The notes under the pieces were generated by a model, which saw nothing but the letters and a program-made list of their open reading frames with translations, ran no database searches and was not told the origin of the DNA. This document shows, one piece after another, positions 1 through 7,833 of a DNA stretch of 12,533 bases. The stretch is from Candidatus Woesearchaeota archaeon (GTDB lineage Archaea > Nanobdellota > Nanobdellia > Woesearchaeales > GW2011-AR9), in NCBI GenBank assembly GCA_016203215.1, contig JACQNF010000060.1, positions 1-12,533 on the forward strand. The letters are read 5' to 3'. The position numbers and the translations under genes are program-made. Within the stretch, counting starts at the first letter, position 1, and each line of letters begins with the position of its first letter.

Positions 1-110
1 ATCTTGTGTTTACTTTCGATGTTCTGGGAAATCCTATTCGACGGTGCTAAAAGCGGTATTTAGAGTTGGGTAAACTAACTGTGATTTTTGTTTTCTTTCG
101 TCAAAGACAG
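1..110. other. Upstream region with no supported gene
   Basis: All three + frames run open from the left edge to stops at 48-50, 61-63 and 71-73, so the tail of an upstream gene could end here. The pieces are too short to choose between; the frame ending at 48-50 looks the most protein-like. A T-rich stretch at about 85-99 could be a U-tract terminator for such a gene. Nothing else is recognisable. Confidence 0.4.
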
Positions 111-118
111 CTATAAAA
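111..118 (+). promoter_or_regulatory. TATA-box promoter of the four-gene surface operon
   Basis: CTATAAAA begins 36 bases before the ATG at 147 and follows a purine-rich stretch (CAAAGACAG) that could serve as the TFB-recognition element. Archaeal transcription normally starts about 25 bases past the TATA centre, which would put the start near 138-142 and leave almost no leader. No convincing Shine-Dalgarno sequence sits directly before the ATG, which agrees with near-leaderless initiation. The start point is inferred. Confidence 0.6.
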
Positions 119-146
119 CCGTAGAAAAGGAAAGAATACGTGAATC

Positions 147-3100
147 ATGGGACAAAAGTGCGATGTAGTAGGTAGACTATTTCTCCTGCTTTCAGTGGCG
201 CTGGGAGTGGCGATGCTGGTAGAGGGAGCGATGACTGACTTGAGTACGCAGATATGCGCGCGGCAATCCACACAGCAGACGCAGAACCTGTTTGATCTCT
301 CTTGCAATGGGACGTATCCCAGCAATAGTTGTCAAGATGCCGGCGACCGACTATTTTGTGATGATACGAGTGTTGAAATGGGGGATAACTCCCGGCAGGG
401 AAGCAATAAGACCTACGCAGGTGTCAAGAGCACGTTTTCTAATTCCAGCATTTTAAATTGCGCCAGCATCAAAGCAGTTTCTCTCTGCTATAAAATGTGG
501 TGCAGCGGCGCTAGTTGTACTGGCTCTGATCATACCTGCACCGTCGGTGTTGATGCCAATGATGGATCATCGTGGAATGACAGCGCGGCGACGTGTGTGG
601 CCACCGAAGATTCGGCCATGACCTGCATCAATGTCACGGGCAGCGAGAACTGGAATTGCACCCAATTTTTTGGCGTCGGGACGACGAGGGCTATCGCTAA
701 AGCTCAAGCGCAGCGGAGTGTCTCTGGAACACAGACGTGGAGTTTTGACGTTCTTCTTTTGAATGTAACCTATATGACTGTCGATACTGTAAAACCATCG
801 GTTGGCTTCGTCGACCCAACACCGGCAAACAACACGTTCTTAAACACTAGTAGCGCTACAATCAACATCTCGGCAACAGACGACAATGCCCTCAGTCGCT
901 GTACACTTACTTTTGACGGCGTCAATGAAACGATGACGATGGTTGGTTCCGGCGCGAGCGTGACGTGTAACACCGCTAAGGCGTCGCTTGCGCAAGGAGT
1001 GCACACGTTCAAGGTGTATGTGAATGACACCTCCAACAATGAGAATCAAACTTCTACAAGGACATTTACGGTTGACACGCTCGCTCCCGCAGTGAACGTC
1101 TCCGTGAATACGTCTTCGTTAATCATTAATCGCGATTCCGTTAACATCAGCTGGTTTGCGACGGACACCAACTTTAACACCACGATCTTGAATGTTACGT
1201 ATCCCAATGGCACACTACTGACGCAGACGACCAATTCCAGCGGGACGATCTTTTATTCCCCCTCCGAACTTACGGCTCTGGGAACATATTTCGTCCGTCT
1301 GGAAGCAAATGATTCTGCGGGAAATACAAATCAGACCAATGCGACGTTTACGGTTTCCGATACTGAAAAACCATCCATTGATTTTGTTGATCCCACTCCT
1401 GCAAACAATTCGTTTCTCAATTCGACGGACGTCACGATTAACGTCACTGCTGCCAATGGCGTTGCTATCAGCATCTGCACTTTAACGTTTGACGGTGTTA
1501 ACGAGACGATGACCAGAGTTGGCTCAGGTACGAATGTGACCTGTAATACTACTAAAACTTCTTTAGCGCAAGGGGCGCATACGTTTAAGGCATATGTCAA
1601 CGATAGTTCGAACAACGAAAACCAGACCGGGACAAGAACCATTACGGTAGATACGATTCTTCCATCGTTAAACCTTTCCACCAATGATTCCAGTCTTGAA
1701 CGGGGGATTGATTCTCTCAATCTTAGCTGGAGGGCAAATGACAGCAATTTGGCCAATGTCACGCTGAACGTTACGTATCCCAATGGCACACTACTGACGC
1801 AGACGACCAATTCCAGCGGGACGATCTTTTATTCTCCCGCCGAACTCACGGCTTTAGGAAAATATCTCCTACGCTTGCAAGCGAATGATTCCGCGGGAAA
1901 TACAAATCAGACCAATGCGACGTTTACGGTTTCAGATACTCTTTTTCCAACAATCACTTTTGTTAGCCCAACTCCCGAAAATAATACCTTTTTCAATTCT
2001 TCCTCCATCGTCATCAATATCTCTGCCACGGATAATGGAGACATCAGCTTCTGCACTTTAACATTTGACGGCGTCAACGAGACGATGACGAAGAACGGTT
2101 CTGGCACAAGCGTGGCCTGCAATACAACCAAAACATCCCTCACTCAAGGTACGCACACCTTCAAGGCCTATGTCAACGATTCTTCTAGCAACGAAAACCA
2201 GACCGGGACAAGAACGGTAACCGTTGACACAATCTTACCTTCATTAAACCTCTCTCTCAATGATTCTTCTCTCATTTTCAGCGTTGATTCCATAAACCTC
2301 AGCTGGCTTGCAAATGACAGCAATTTGGCGAATGTCACATTGAATGTCACGTATCCCAACGGCACGCTGTTGACACAGACGACCAATTCCAGCGGGGCAA
2401 TTCTGTATTCCCCGTCTGAACTTAACGCCACCGGAACATATCTTATGCGCTTGCAGGCAAATGATTCTGCGGGGAATATGAACCAAACATCAGTGACGTT
2501 TACGGTCTCTGATATTGGAACCCCTACCATTGACTTCGTCGATCCCACGCCCGCGAACAATACATACCTCAACTCTACAAGTGTGAATATCAATCTTACC
2601 GCTACCAATGGTGTTGCTATCAGCATCTGCACCTTAACGTTTGACGGTGTTAACGAGACGATGACTAAAGTTGGTTCCGGTGCGAGCGTGACGTGTAACA
2701 CCACCAAAACATCTCTTGGTGAAGGGACACACACGTTCAAGGCCTATGTCAACGATTCTTCCAGCAACGAGAACCAGACCGAGACAAGAACGGTAACCGT
2801 TGACACGATCTTGCCTTCATTAAACATTTCTCTGAATGATTCAGCCCTCATCTTTGACATTGATTCTCTTAACCTTAGCTGGCGGGCAAATGACAGTAAT
2901 TTGGCAAATGTCACACTGAACGTTACGTATCCAAATGGCACACTACTGACGCAGACGACGAACACGAGCGGGGCAATCTTTTATTCTTCCACCGAACTTA
3001 CAGCTCTTGGCACGTATCTCGCCCGTCTGGAAGCAAATGATTCTGCGGGAAATACAAATCAAACTAACACTACATTTACTGTTTCTGATATTGGAATACC

Positions 3101-6100
3101 AACAATCAATTTTGTGAGCCCTACGCCTGCAAACAACACGTTTCTGAATTCTACCACGGCAATCATCAATGTAACCGTTACCGATAATTTCGCTGTTGGT
3201 GCATGCACGCTTACTTTTGACGACGCAAACCAAACCATGACTGCCAACGGCTCTGGCACGAGTGTACGTTGTAATGCCACCAAAACATCATTAGCTCAAG
3301 GCAATCATTCTTTTATCGCATATGTGAATGATTCTTCTGGCAACGAGAACAAGACGCAGACACAGAACTTTACGGTAGACACCATTTATCCCTCGTTAAA
3401 TCTTTCCCTTAACGATTCTGTCTTGGCGTTTGAAGAAGATTCAATTAACATCACGTGGCAGGTCAACGATTCGTATCTCCAGAACACTACGTTGAACATC
3501 ACGTATCCAAATGGAACACTGCTGATGCAGACCTCCAATGAGAGTGGAAGGATTCTTTACTCTCCCGCAGTCTTAGTTGCATCAGGCACGTATCTCGCCC
3601 GTCTGGAAGCAAATGATTCCGCAGGGAATAAAAATCAGACAAGCACAACTTTCTTGGTGAATGTAAGTATAGACGAAACCCCCCCTTTAGTTTCTTTTGT
3701 TAATCCTACTCCTGAAAATGCTTCCTTTGTCAACACAACATTTACAATCAACATTAGTGTCAGCGATGCTGTGGGAGTCGCATCGTGCACGTTGAATTTT
3801 GCTGGAATAAATGAGACGATGACGTTTGGTGTAGGCAATACCTCGTGCGCTGTCCAAAAAACTGGGGTTGCAGATGGTGCGTACCAATTTCAAGCGTATG
3901 CCAACGATTCTTCAGGTAATATCAACTCTACGGTCTCGAGGACAATCACCGTGGACGGAACAAAACCACATCTTTCTGTCACGCTTAATGAGACGGAGTT
4001 AGAGTCAAATGTGAGCAGCATCCATCTCTCATGGCAGACCAATGATACAAACCTGAATCAGACGAGGTTGAACGTGACCTATCCCAATGGTACGCTTCTT
4101 CTCAGTTCATCAGCAGAATCAGCGAACGTCACTCTCACCCCACAAAATCTCACGGCAATGGGAACGTATTCAGTGAGAGCATTTGTGAACGATTCTGTGG
4201 GAAATAGCAACGAGAGCGTCGGTTCGTTTGCTGTCAACGACACACGGATTCCTCTCTTGAATATCTCCCTTAATGATTCGGTGATCGAACAAGGGCAGGA
4301 CAGCATCAACATCTCATGGTCTGCATCCGATGAGAATCTTGAATCTGTCGTGTTTAACATCACCTTCCCTAATGGAACACTGCTGACGCAGACGACCAAT
4401 TCCAGTGGAACTATCCTCTATCCCTCAAGCGTCCTGAGTGTAAATGGCACATACCTCCTTCGGTTAGAAGCAAATGATTCTGCCGGCAACACTAACCAAA
4501 CCAGCCGTTCTTTCAGCATCAACGACACGCGTGCACCAGCAGTTTCCGGAAGCATTCCTTCCAATGGGACAGTATTTAATCATTCTATCGCCGCGGAATT
4601 AGCAGTCAATGTCACAGACAATTCTACGATCAGTAGGGTGGAAGGTCAAATTACATTCCCTAACGGCACAGTAGAGATTGTTTCCCTTGCGCTCAGCGTT
4701 GGCGATAAGTTCAACGGCTCATTCACGACACCCATCCTTAACGGCAGATACGAGGTAGTCTTTTCAGCGAATGATAGTTTTGGCCACAGCAATACTTCCG
4801 AAAGAACGACGTTTAACATCAGTTTCAGTGACGCCGATAATGATAGTCTCCCCGATGATACCGATACTGTCCACGGAAATGAATCAGATGTTACGACTAC
4901 GGGCATATCTGCGCTCAATATCACGATTAATGGAACGCCGGTCACAGGAAATACCTTTACCGGTAAGCAAGACATTGCGTTCCACGACGGAACAACGCTT
5001 TTGCTCAACTTTTCGCATAACTTTACCGCACAAGCGCTGGATCTCAGTCGCGTTTCCCTTGAACGAGCATCAACATACTTTATCGTGAACGTGAGTGATC
5101 AGCTCGGACAGAACGAGACAAAATCTTTGTTTCTCGTTGATAATTCGTTTGTCTCATTCTGTGCCAAAGATGCGGAGATCGGCTCTATTTCTGAAGTTAG
5201 TTCTGGATGTACAGGAGCGAATGAAACTGATTTCACTTCCTGCCTTGGAAATACCACGGGCGTAACCATCAATGGCATTACGTGTAGAGATCTTAACGGA
5301 ACGCTTGCTGTCAGCGGCATGAACCACTCTGCCGTGCGGGGGACAGTAGCAGAAGCGGCCGCACCCGCACCCGTTTCAGCAGGCGGCGGTGGTGGCGGCG
5401 GCAGCGGTGGCGAGGGTTGTCCTACAGGAACAGTTCAGCAGGGAGGGCGATGTCTTCCCCTTCCACGTCAGGTTGAGGAGGAAGTAGAAACAGAAATTCC
5501 CGAAAGAGTTCTCTTCGACTTAACGATCATCATCCCTCTTGAAACATTGGAGGTAACTACAGACACCGCCACGCTTCCTTTAGAGATCTACTTGGATAAG
5601 TTTCGGGGCGAGGACATTGCTACCTCGGTCAATCTCTCTATTGACCTATTTCGCGAGAACGCGTCGTTTATGAAACACAATTCTCTCGCCGGATCGTCCG
5701 AAACCATTTCCGTCTATCAGGAAGAGGTTATCTCCCTGAACTTTTCCCTGCCTGGACTGGTACCAGGAGAGCACGTTATTCTTGTGCGCATCAATTATGC
5801 GGACAACCAGACTGCCGTAGCCTCTGCTTTCTTCCAAGTAACAGAAAGAACGAAAGAAAGCCTCTCCCTGGTGTTCTTGGAGATTGGATTTGCAGTAATA
5901 TTCACGCTTTGCGTCTTTATTCTCCTCACAAAATGGCAGAAGCGCAGAACATCCACTCGGATGCAGGTGACAGATAAAAAAACAGGTGGCTCAGCAATGA
6001 CTGTTCCTGGAAAAGATCACCTCCCCATTGAAAAATTCCTGGAGTTAGAGGAGATCGGGCGCGAGATTGAGAAACAGAAAGAAAAGTGGAGGAATCTCCC

Positions 6101-6104
6101 ATGA
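147..6104 (+). CDS. Giant Ig-like repeat surface protein (adhesin-like), single-pass membrane anchor
   Basis: Probable cell-surface attachment or stalk protein of 1985 residues. Order: signal peptide (about 1-28); a region with 12 cysteines (about 37-173); six alternating pairs of Ig-like modules (about 215-1363), each pair 192 residues; one extra B-type module (to about 1460); a further Ig-like domain (about 1462-1560); a calcium-binding-like acidic motif DADNDSLPDDTD (about 1562-1573), similar to thrombospondin type 3 loops; a Cys-containing domain; a Gly-rich hinge (about 1746-1756) followed by a two-Cys GCP...GRC element; a membrane-proximal beta domain; one membrane helix (about 1908-1931); and a charged tail of about 54 residues, probably cytoplasmic and coiled. 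N-X-S/T sequons are extremely frequent. A modules carry CTLTFDG and VTCN, likely forming one disulfide; B modules carry NLSW and YPNGTLL with no Cys. First gene of an overlapping operon. The fold and surface location are well supported; the ligand is unknown. Confidence 0.88.
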   Translation: MGQKCDVVGRLFLLLSVALGVAMLVEGAMTDLSTQICARQSTQQTQNLFDLSCNGTYPSNSCQDAGDRLFCDDTSVEMGDNSRQGSNKTYAGVKSTFSNSSILNCASIKAVSLCYKMWCSGASCTGSDHTCTVGVDANDGSSWNDSAATCVATEDSAMTCINVTGSENWNCTQFFGVGTTRAIAKAQAQRSVSGTQTWSFDVLLLNVTYMTVDTVKPSVGFVDPTPANNTFLNTSSATINISATDDNALSRCTLTFDGVNETMTMVGSGASVTCNTAKASLAQGVHTFKVYVNDTSNNENQTSTRTFTVDTLAPAVNVSVNTSSLIINRDSVNISWFATDTNFNTTILNVTYPNGTLLTQTTNSSGTIFYSPSELTALGTYFVRLEANDSAGNTNQTNATFTVSDTEKPSIDFVDPTPANNSFLNSTDVTINVTAANGVAISICTLTFDGVNETMTRVGSGTNVTCNTTKTSLAQGAHTFKAYVNDSSNNENQTGTRTITVDTILPSLNLSTNDSSLERGIDSLNLSWRANDSNLANVTLNVTYPNGTLLTQTTNSSGTIFYSPAELTALGKYLLRLQANDSAGNTNQTNATFTVSDTLFPTITFVSPTPENNTFFNSSSIVINISATDNGDISFCTLTFDGVNETMTKNGSGTSVACNTTKTSLTQGTHTFKAYVNDSSSNENQTGTRTVTVDTILPSLNLSLNDSSLIFSVDSINLSWLANDSNLANVTLNVTYPNGTLLTQTTNSSGAILYSPSELNATGTYLMRLQANDSAGNMNQTSVTFTVSDIGTPTIDFVDPTPANNTYLNSTSVNINLTATNGVAISICTLTFDGVNETMTKVGSGASVTCNTTKTSLGEGTHTFKAYVNDSSSNENQTETRTVTVDTILPSLNISLNDSALIFDIDSLNLSWRANDSNLANVTLNVTYPNGTLLTQTTNTSGAIFYSSTELTALGTYLARLEANDSAGNTNQTNTTFTVSDIGIPTINFVSPTPANNTFLNSTTAIINVTVTDNFAVGACTLTFDDANQTMTANGSGTSVRCNATKTSLAQGNHSFIAYVNDSSGNENKTQTQNFTVDTIYPSLNLSLNDSVLAFEEDSINITWQVNDSYLQNTTLNITYPNGTLLMQTSNESGRILYSPAVLVASGTYLARLEANDSAGNKNQTSTTFLVNVSIDETPPLVSFVNPTPENASFVNTTFTINISVSDAVGVASCTLNFAGINETMTFGVGNTSCAVQKTGVADGAYQFQAYANDSSGNINSTVSRTITVDGTKPHLSVTLNETELESNVSSIHLSWQTNDTNLNQTRLNVTYPNGTLLLSSSAESANVTLTPQNLTAMGTYSVRAFVNDSVGNSNESVGSFAVNDTRIPLLNISLNDSVIEQGQDSINISWSASDENLESVVFNITFPNGTLLTQTTNSSGTILYPSSVLSVNGTYLLRLEANDSAGNTNQTSRSFSINDTRAPAVSGSIPSNGTVFNHSIAAELAVNVTDNSTISRVEGQITFPNGTVEIVSLALSVGDKFNGSFTTPILNGRYEVVFSANDSFGHSNTSERTTFNISFSDADNDSLPDDTDTVHGNESDVTTTGISALNITINGTPVTGNTFTGKQDIAFHDGTTLLLNFSHNFTAQALDLSRVSLERASTYFIVNVSDQLGQNETKSLFLVDNSFVSFCAKDAEIGSISEVSSGCTGANETDFTSCLGNTTGVTINGITCRDLNGTLAVSGMNHSAVRGTVAEAAAPAPVSAGGGGGGGSGGEGCPTGTVQQGGRCLPLPRQVEEEVETEIPERVLFDLTIIIPLETLEVTTDTATLPLEIYLDKFRGEDIATSVNLSIDLFRENASFMKHNSLAGSSETISVYQEEVISLNFSLPGLVPGEHVILVRINYADNQTAVASAFFQVTERTKESLSLVFLEIGFAVIFTLCVFILLTKWQKRRTSTRMQVTDKKTGGSAMTVPGKDHLPIEKFLELEEIGREIEKQKEKWRNLP
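795..4535 (+). repeat. Tandem 576-bp (192-codon) two-domain repeat array
   Basis: The YPNGT codons recur at 1197, 1773, 2349, 2925, 3501 and 4077, exactly 576 bases apart each time, then once more at 4362 (285 bases later), where a B-type unit follows another B without an A. A-type units begin near 795, 1371, 1947, 2523, 3099 and 3684. Units 1 and 2 share about 65 identical consecutive bases around 1194-1258 and 1770-1834. A core of more than 20 of those bases also survives in the last, otherwise diverged unit near 4382. This indicates duplication of an A-B pair plus later homogenisation. Confidence 0.9.
6088..6099 (+). promoter_or_regulatory. Shine-Dalgarno of the second operon gene, inside a small hairpin
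   Basis: GGAGGA lies 7 bases before the ATG at 6101 and decides for that start over the in-frame GTG at 6086. GGAG (6088-6091) can pair with CTCC (6096-6099) across a four-base loop. Ribosomes finishing the adhesin gene would open this stem, so it could couple translation of the two genes. The pairing is visible; its function is inferred. Confidence 0.5.
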
Positions 6105-6724
6105 AATTATATCTATTATCACTGTTGCAGCCCCTCCATCGGGTTGTGTTGTCCGTTCTAGTACTGCTGTCTATTGTATCTCTCTTCTTTCCTTCTCTTT
6201 CGGTAGGTCAACCTGAATCCGTCGGTTTGCCTCCTTCATCCGTCGTCCCTCCCGCACTCAGTCTCAGCGTCGGTCTTCTTTCCGAATACGCAGAAATCAA
6301 CGTCGGCGGAACAGTCGTGACCACGACGCGAGTGGTAAACCATGGGCTGCTGCATCCTAAAGATGTCATCTTACGATATATCCTGAGGACAATAGACGGT
6401 GAAGACGTTCTCGAACTAAGCGAAACCGTGGCCGTGCAGACTTCTGCAACTTTTGTTAAGAGCATCTACGTCCCTCTTTACTTAGAGAGTGGAAATTATG
6501 TCATCCATGTAAAAGCAGAATATGATGGTCGAGAAACAGAAGCAACTCGTTCTATCGTTGTTCTCAAGAGGGAGCGTTCTGAGCGTGGTTTAATTTATCT
6601 TGTCTTGGGGACGGTCAGCTTCATTTCGCTGTTGTTCATGACGTTAACGTATGCGTTCACGAAACAATTGATCAAATTACAGCGATTCGTTCCAAGTTTG
6701 GGTTCACGAGGAGGAAAATCATGA
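6101..6724 (+). CDS. Small single-domain membrane protein resembling the adhesin's membrane-proximal region
   Basis: Function unknown. The protein has 207 residues: a hydrophobic signal or anchor segment (about 15-35), an extracellular Ser/Pro-containing linker, one beta-rich Ig/CARDB-like domain (about 50-155), a membrane helix (about 163-186) and a short basic tail (187-207). The stretch SGNYVIHVKAEYDGRETEA lines up with PGEHVILVRINYADNQTAV just before the membrane helix of the preceding giant protein, including spacing to the helix, so the two likely share a membrane-proximal domain. The start ATG overlaps the upstream stop (ATGA) and has a good Shine-Dalgarno; the GTG 15 bases upstream is less likely. 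Position and topology suggest an accessory subunit of the same surface complex. There are no cysteines in the ectodomain and no catalytic motifs. Confidence 0.85.
   Translation: MKLYLLSLLQPLHRVVLSVLVLLSIVSLFFPSLSVGQPESVGLPPSSVVPPALSLSVGLLSEYAEINVGGTVVTTTRVVNHGLLHPKDVILRYILRTIDGEDVLELSETVAVQTSATFVKSIYVPLYLESGNYVIHVKAEYDGRETEATRSIVVLKRERSERGLIYLVLGTVSFISLLFMTLTYAFTKQLIKLQRFVPSLGSRGGKS
6708..6715 (+). promoter_or_regulatory. Shine-Dalgarno of the substrate-binding protein gene
   Basis: GAGGAGGA ends 5 bases before the ATG at 6721. This favours that start over a second in-frame ATG at 6727, which would be 11 bases away. It lies inside the end of the preceding coding sequence. Confidence 0.65.
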
Positions 6725-7833
6725 AAATGCAATATCAGAAATGTGATTACGCGGGTCGCCTGAGCAGGGGGCGCAAGCAGTCTTTTTTTGGAAAAATGTT
6801 TCTTTTTTTGGGGTTCCTCTTTCTCTTTGCGGCAATCGCATCCGCTGCACACGATGCTCCGATCGTCCGTCTTCAACTGTATTATTCTCACGACTTTCTT
6901 TTTGCAGGGTATTATGCGGCTGAGCAGAAAGGGTATTTTCATGACTACAATCTTGATGTCCGTTTCATCGCAGGAAATGTAACCACTGACATTGGCCAAG
7001 AGATAGATGACCACGGCTATGAGTTAGGCATCAGTTCGTTGGATGGGCTTAAAAAAGCCCGTCAAGAAGGCCATGACATCAAAGCAGTTGCGGCAATATT
7101 CCAAAAAATTCCGTTTGTTTTTACGGTCCTGGCAAATTCCACGATCAAGAGCCCGCAGGATTTCCGGAGGAGGACCATCGGTGTGAAATCCGATTTGGTG
7201 AGGAGTGTCGTTCTCGGTGTTCTCGAGAACGCAGGCATTTCTCCCTCAGAGGTATACATCCTTCCTGTAGGAGAAGACACAGATCACCTCTATAACGGGA
7301 CCATTGACGTTTTCGCCGGTTCGTCATTTGATGTTCCAATCAAAGCCGAGTTGATGGACTATCCGATACGGGTATTCTCTGCCGGCAATTATGGAATTTC
7401 TGACCACGACGGATTGATCGTGGCTTCATCAGAATTGATCCGGCAGCATCCTGAGAGAGTACGCCGCTTTGTTGAGGCGTCATTGAAAGGGTGGAAATAC
7501 GTGATGGACTCTCCCATTGAATCGGCTCGTTACGTCCTTATTTATAACCAGAATTATTCGCTCAAACATGCGGAGAGAGCGGCAACGCGTCTGCCTTCGT
7601 TCTTGTTCCACCAAGGGCAGTATGGATGCATCAGCAATGAACATCAGAATATTGATCCTTCTCTCTATGACAACTCTTTTGTGCAAGAACGTTGTGGTCT
7701 CATTCATCTGGAAGCGGAAACTGCAAACATCACCAAGACAGTCTCATTTGTCGCTTTCTTTATTGCACTTGTTCCTGCGGGCTGGTTTTTTTGGTCGCAG
7801 AATGATCGGAGAAAAAAAGAGGTGGAATTGTGA
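6721..7833 (+). CDS. NMT1/THI5-like solute-binding protein with a C-terminal membrane anchor
   Basis: Probably binds a small ligand outside the cell; relatives in the NMT1/THI5 (ThiY/SsuA-like) fold bind pyrimidine precursors of thiamine, sulfonates or nitrate-type ligands. The 370-residue protein has a signal sequence (hydrophobic about 22-40, AxA-type site near 42). The periplasmic-binding fold spans about 47-300: a first strand leading to GYYAAEQKGYF, a hinge-region DFRRRTIGVKSDL, an AGSSFDVPI segment in the usual ligand-contact place, and NYGISDHDGLIVAS followed by a helix with HPERVRRFVEA, as in ThiY relatives. A helix at about 341-358 plus a basic tail anchors the C-terminus, which is unusual for a transporter binding protein. 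No permease or ATPase gene lies nearby. ATGA overlap with the gene before, GTGA overlap with the gene after. A sensing or docking role is inference; the ligand cannot be told from sequence. Confidence 0.85.
   Translation: MKMQYQKCDYAGRLSRGRKQSFFGKMFLFLGFLFLFAAIASAAHDAPIVRLQLYYSHDFLFAGYYAAEQKGYFHDYNLDVRFIAGNVTTDIGQEIDDHGYELGISSLDGLKKARQEGHDIKAVAAIFQKIPFVFTVLANSTIKSPQDFRRRTIGVKSDLVRSVVLGVLENAGISPSEVYILPVGEDTDHLYNGTIDVFAGSSFDVPIKAELMDYPIRVFSAGNYGISDHDGLIVASSELIRQHPERVRRFVEASLKGWKYVMDSPIESARYVLIYNQNYSLKHAERAATRLPSFLFHQGQYGCISNEHQNIDPSLYDNSFVQERCGLIHLEAETANITKTVSFVAFFIALVPAGWFFWSQNDRRKKEVEL
7819..7825 (+). promoter_or_regulatory. Shine-Dalgarno supporting a GTG start
   Basis: GAGGTGG lies a few bases before the GTG at 7830. 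It makes that non-ATG start credible, and the start overlaps the previous stop as GTGA. No in-frame ATG lies near it. Confidence 0.55.

Noticed and set aside
1..73. C-terminal end of an upstream gene
   Set aside because: Three open + frames run in from the edge, and none is long enough to prefer.
1331..2965. Long minus-strand open frames opposite the repeat array (for example 1331-1810, 2168-2740 and 2744-2965)
   Set aside because: They recur with the repeat unit, have no promoter or ribosome site, and exist only because the repeated Asn/Thr codons leave the opposite frame open.
795..4535. CRISPR array
   Set aside because: The repeats are 576 bp, coding throughout, and have no short repeat/unique spacer alternation.
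6086..6100. GTG start at 6086 for the second operon gene
   Set aside because: ATG 6101 has a GGAGGA ribosome site at proper distance and gives the usual ATGA overlap; the GTG has none.
6781..6811. Two TCTTTTTTTGG runs 20 bases apart in the signal-sequence region of the binding protein, as a phase-variation switch
   Set aside because: T7 runs are short for slippage switching, and they encode ordinary Phe/Leu-rich signal-peptide residues.
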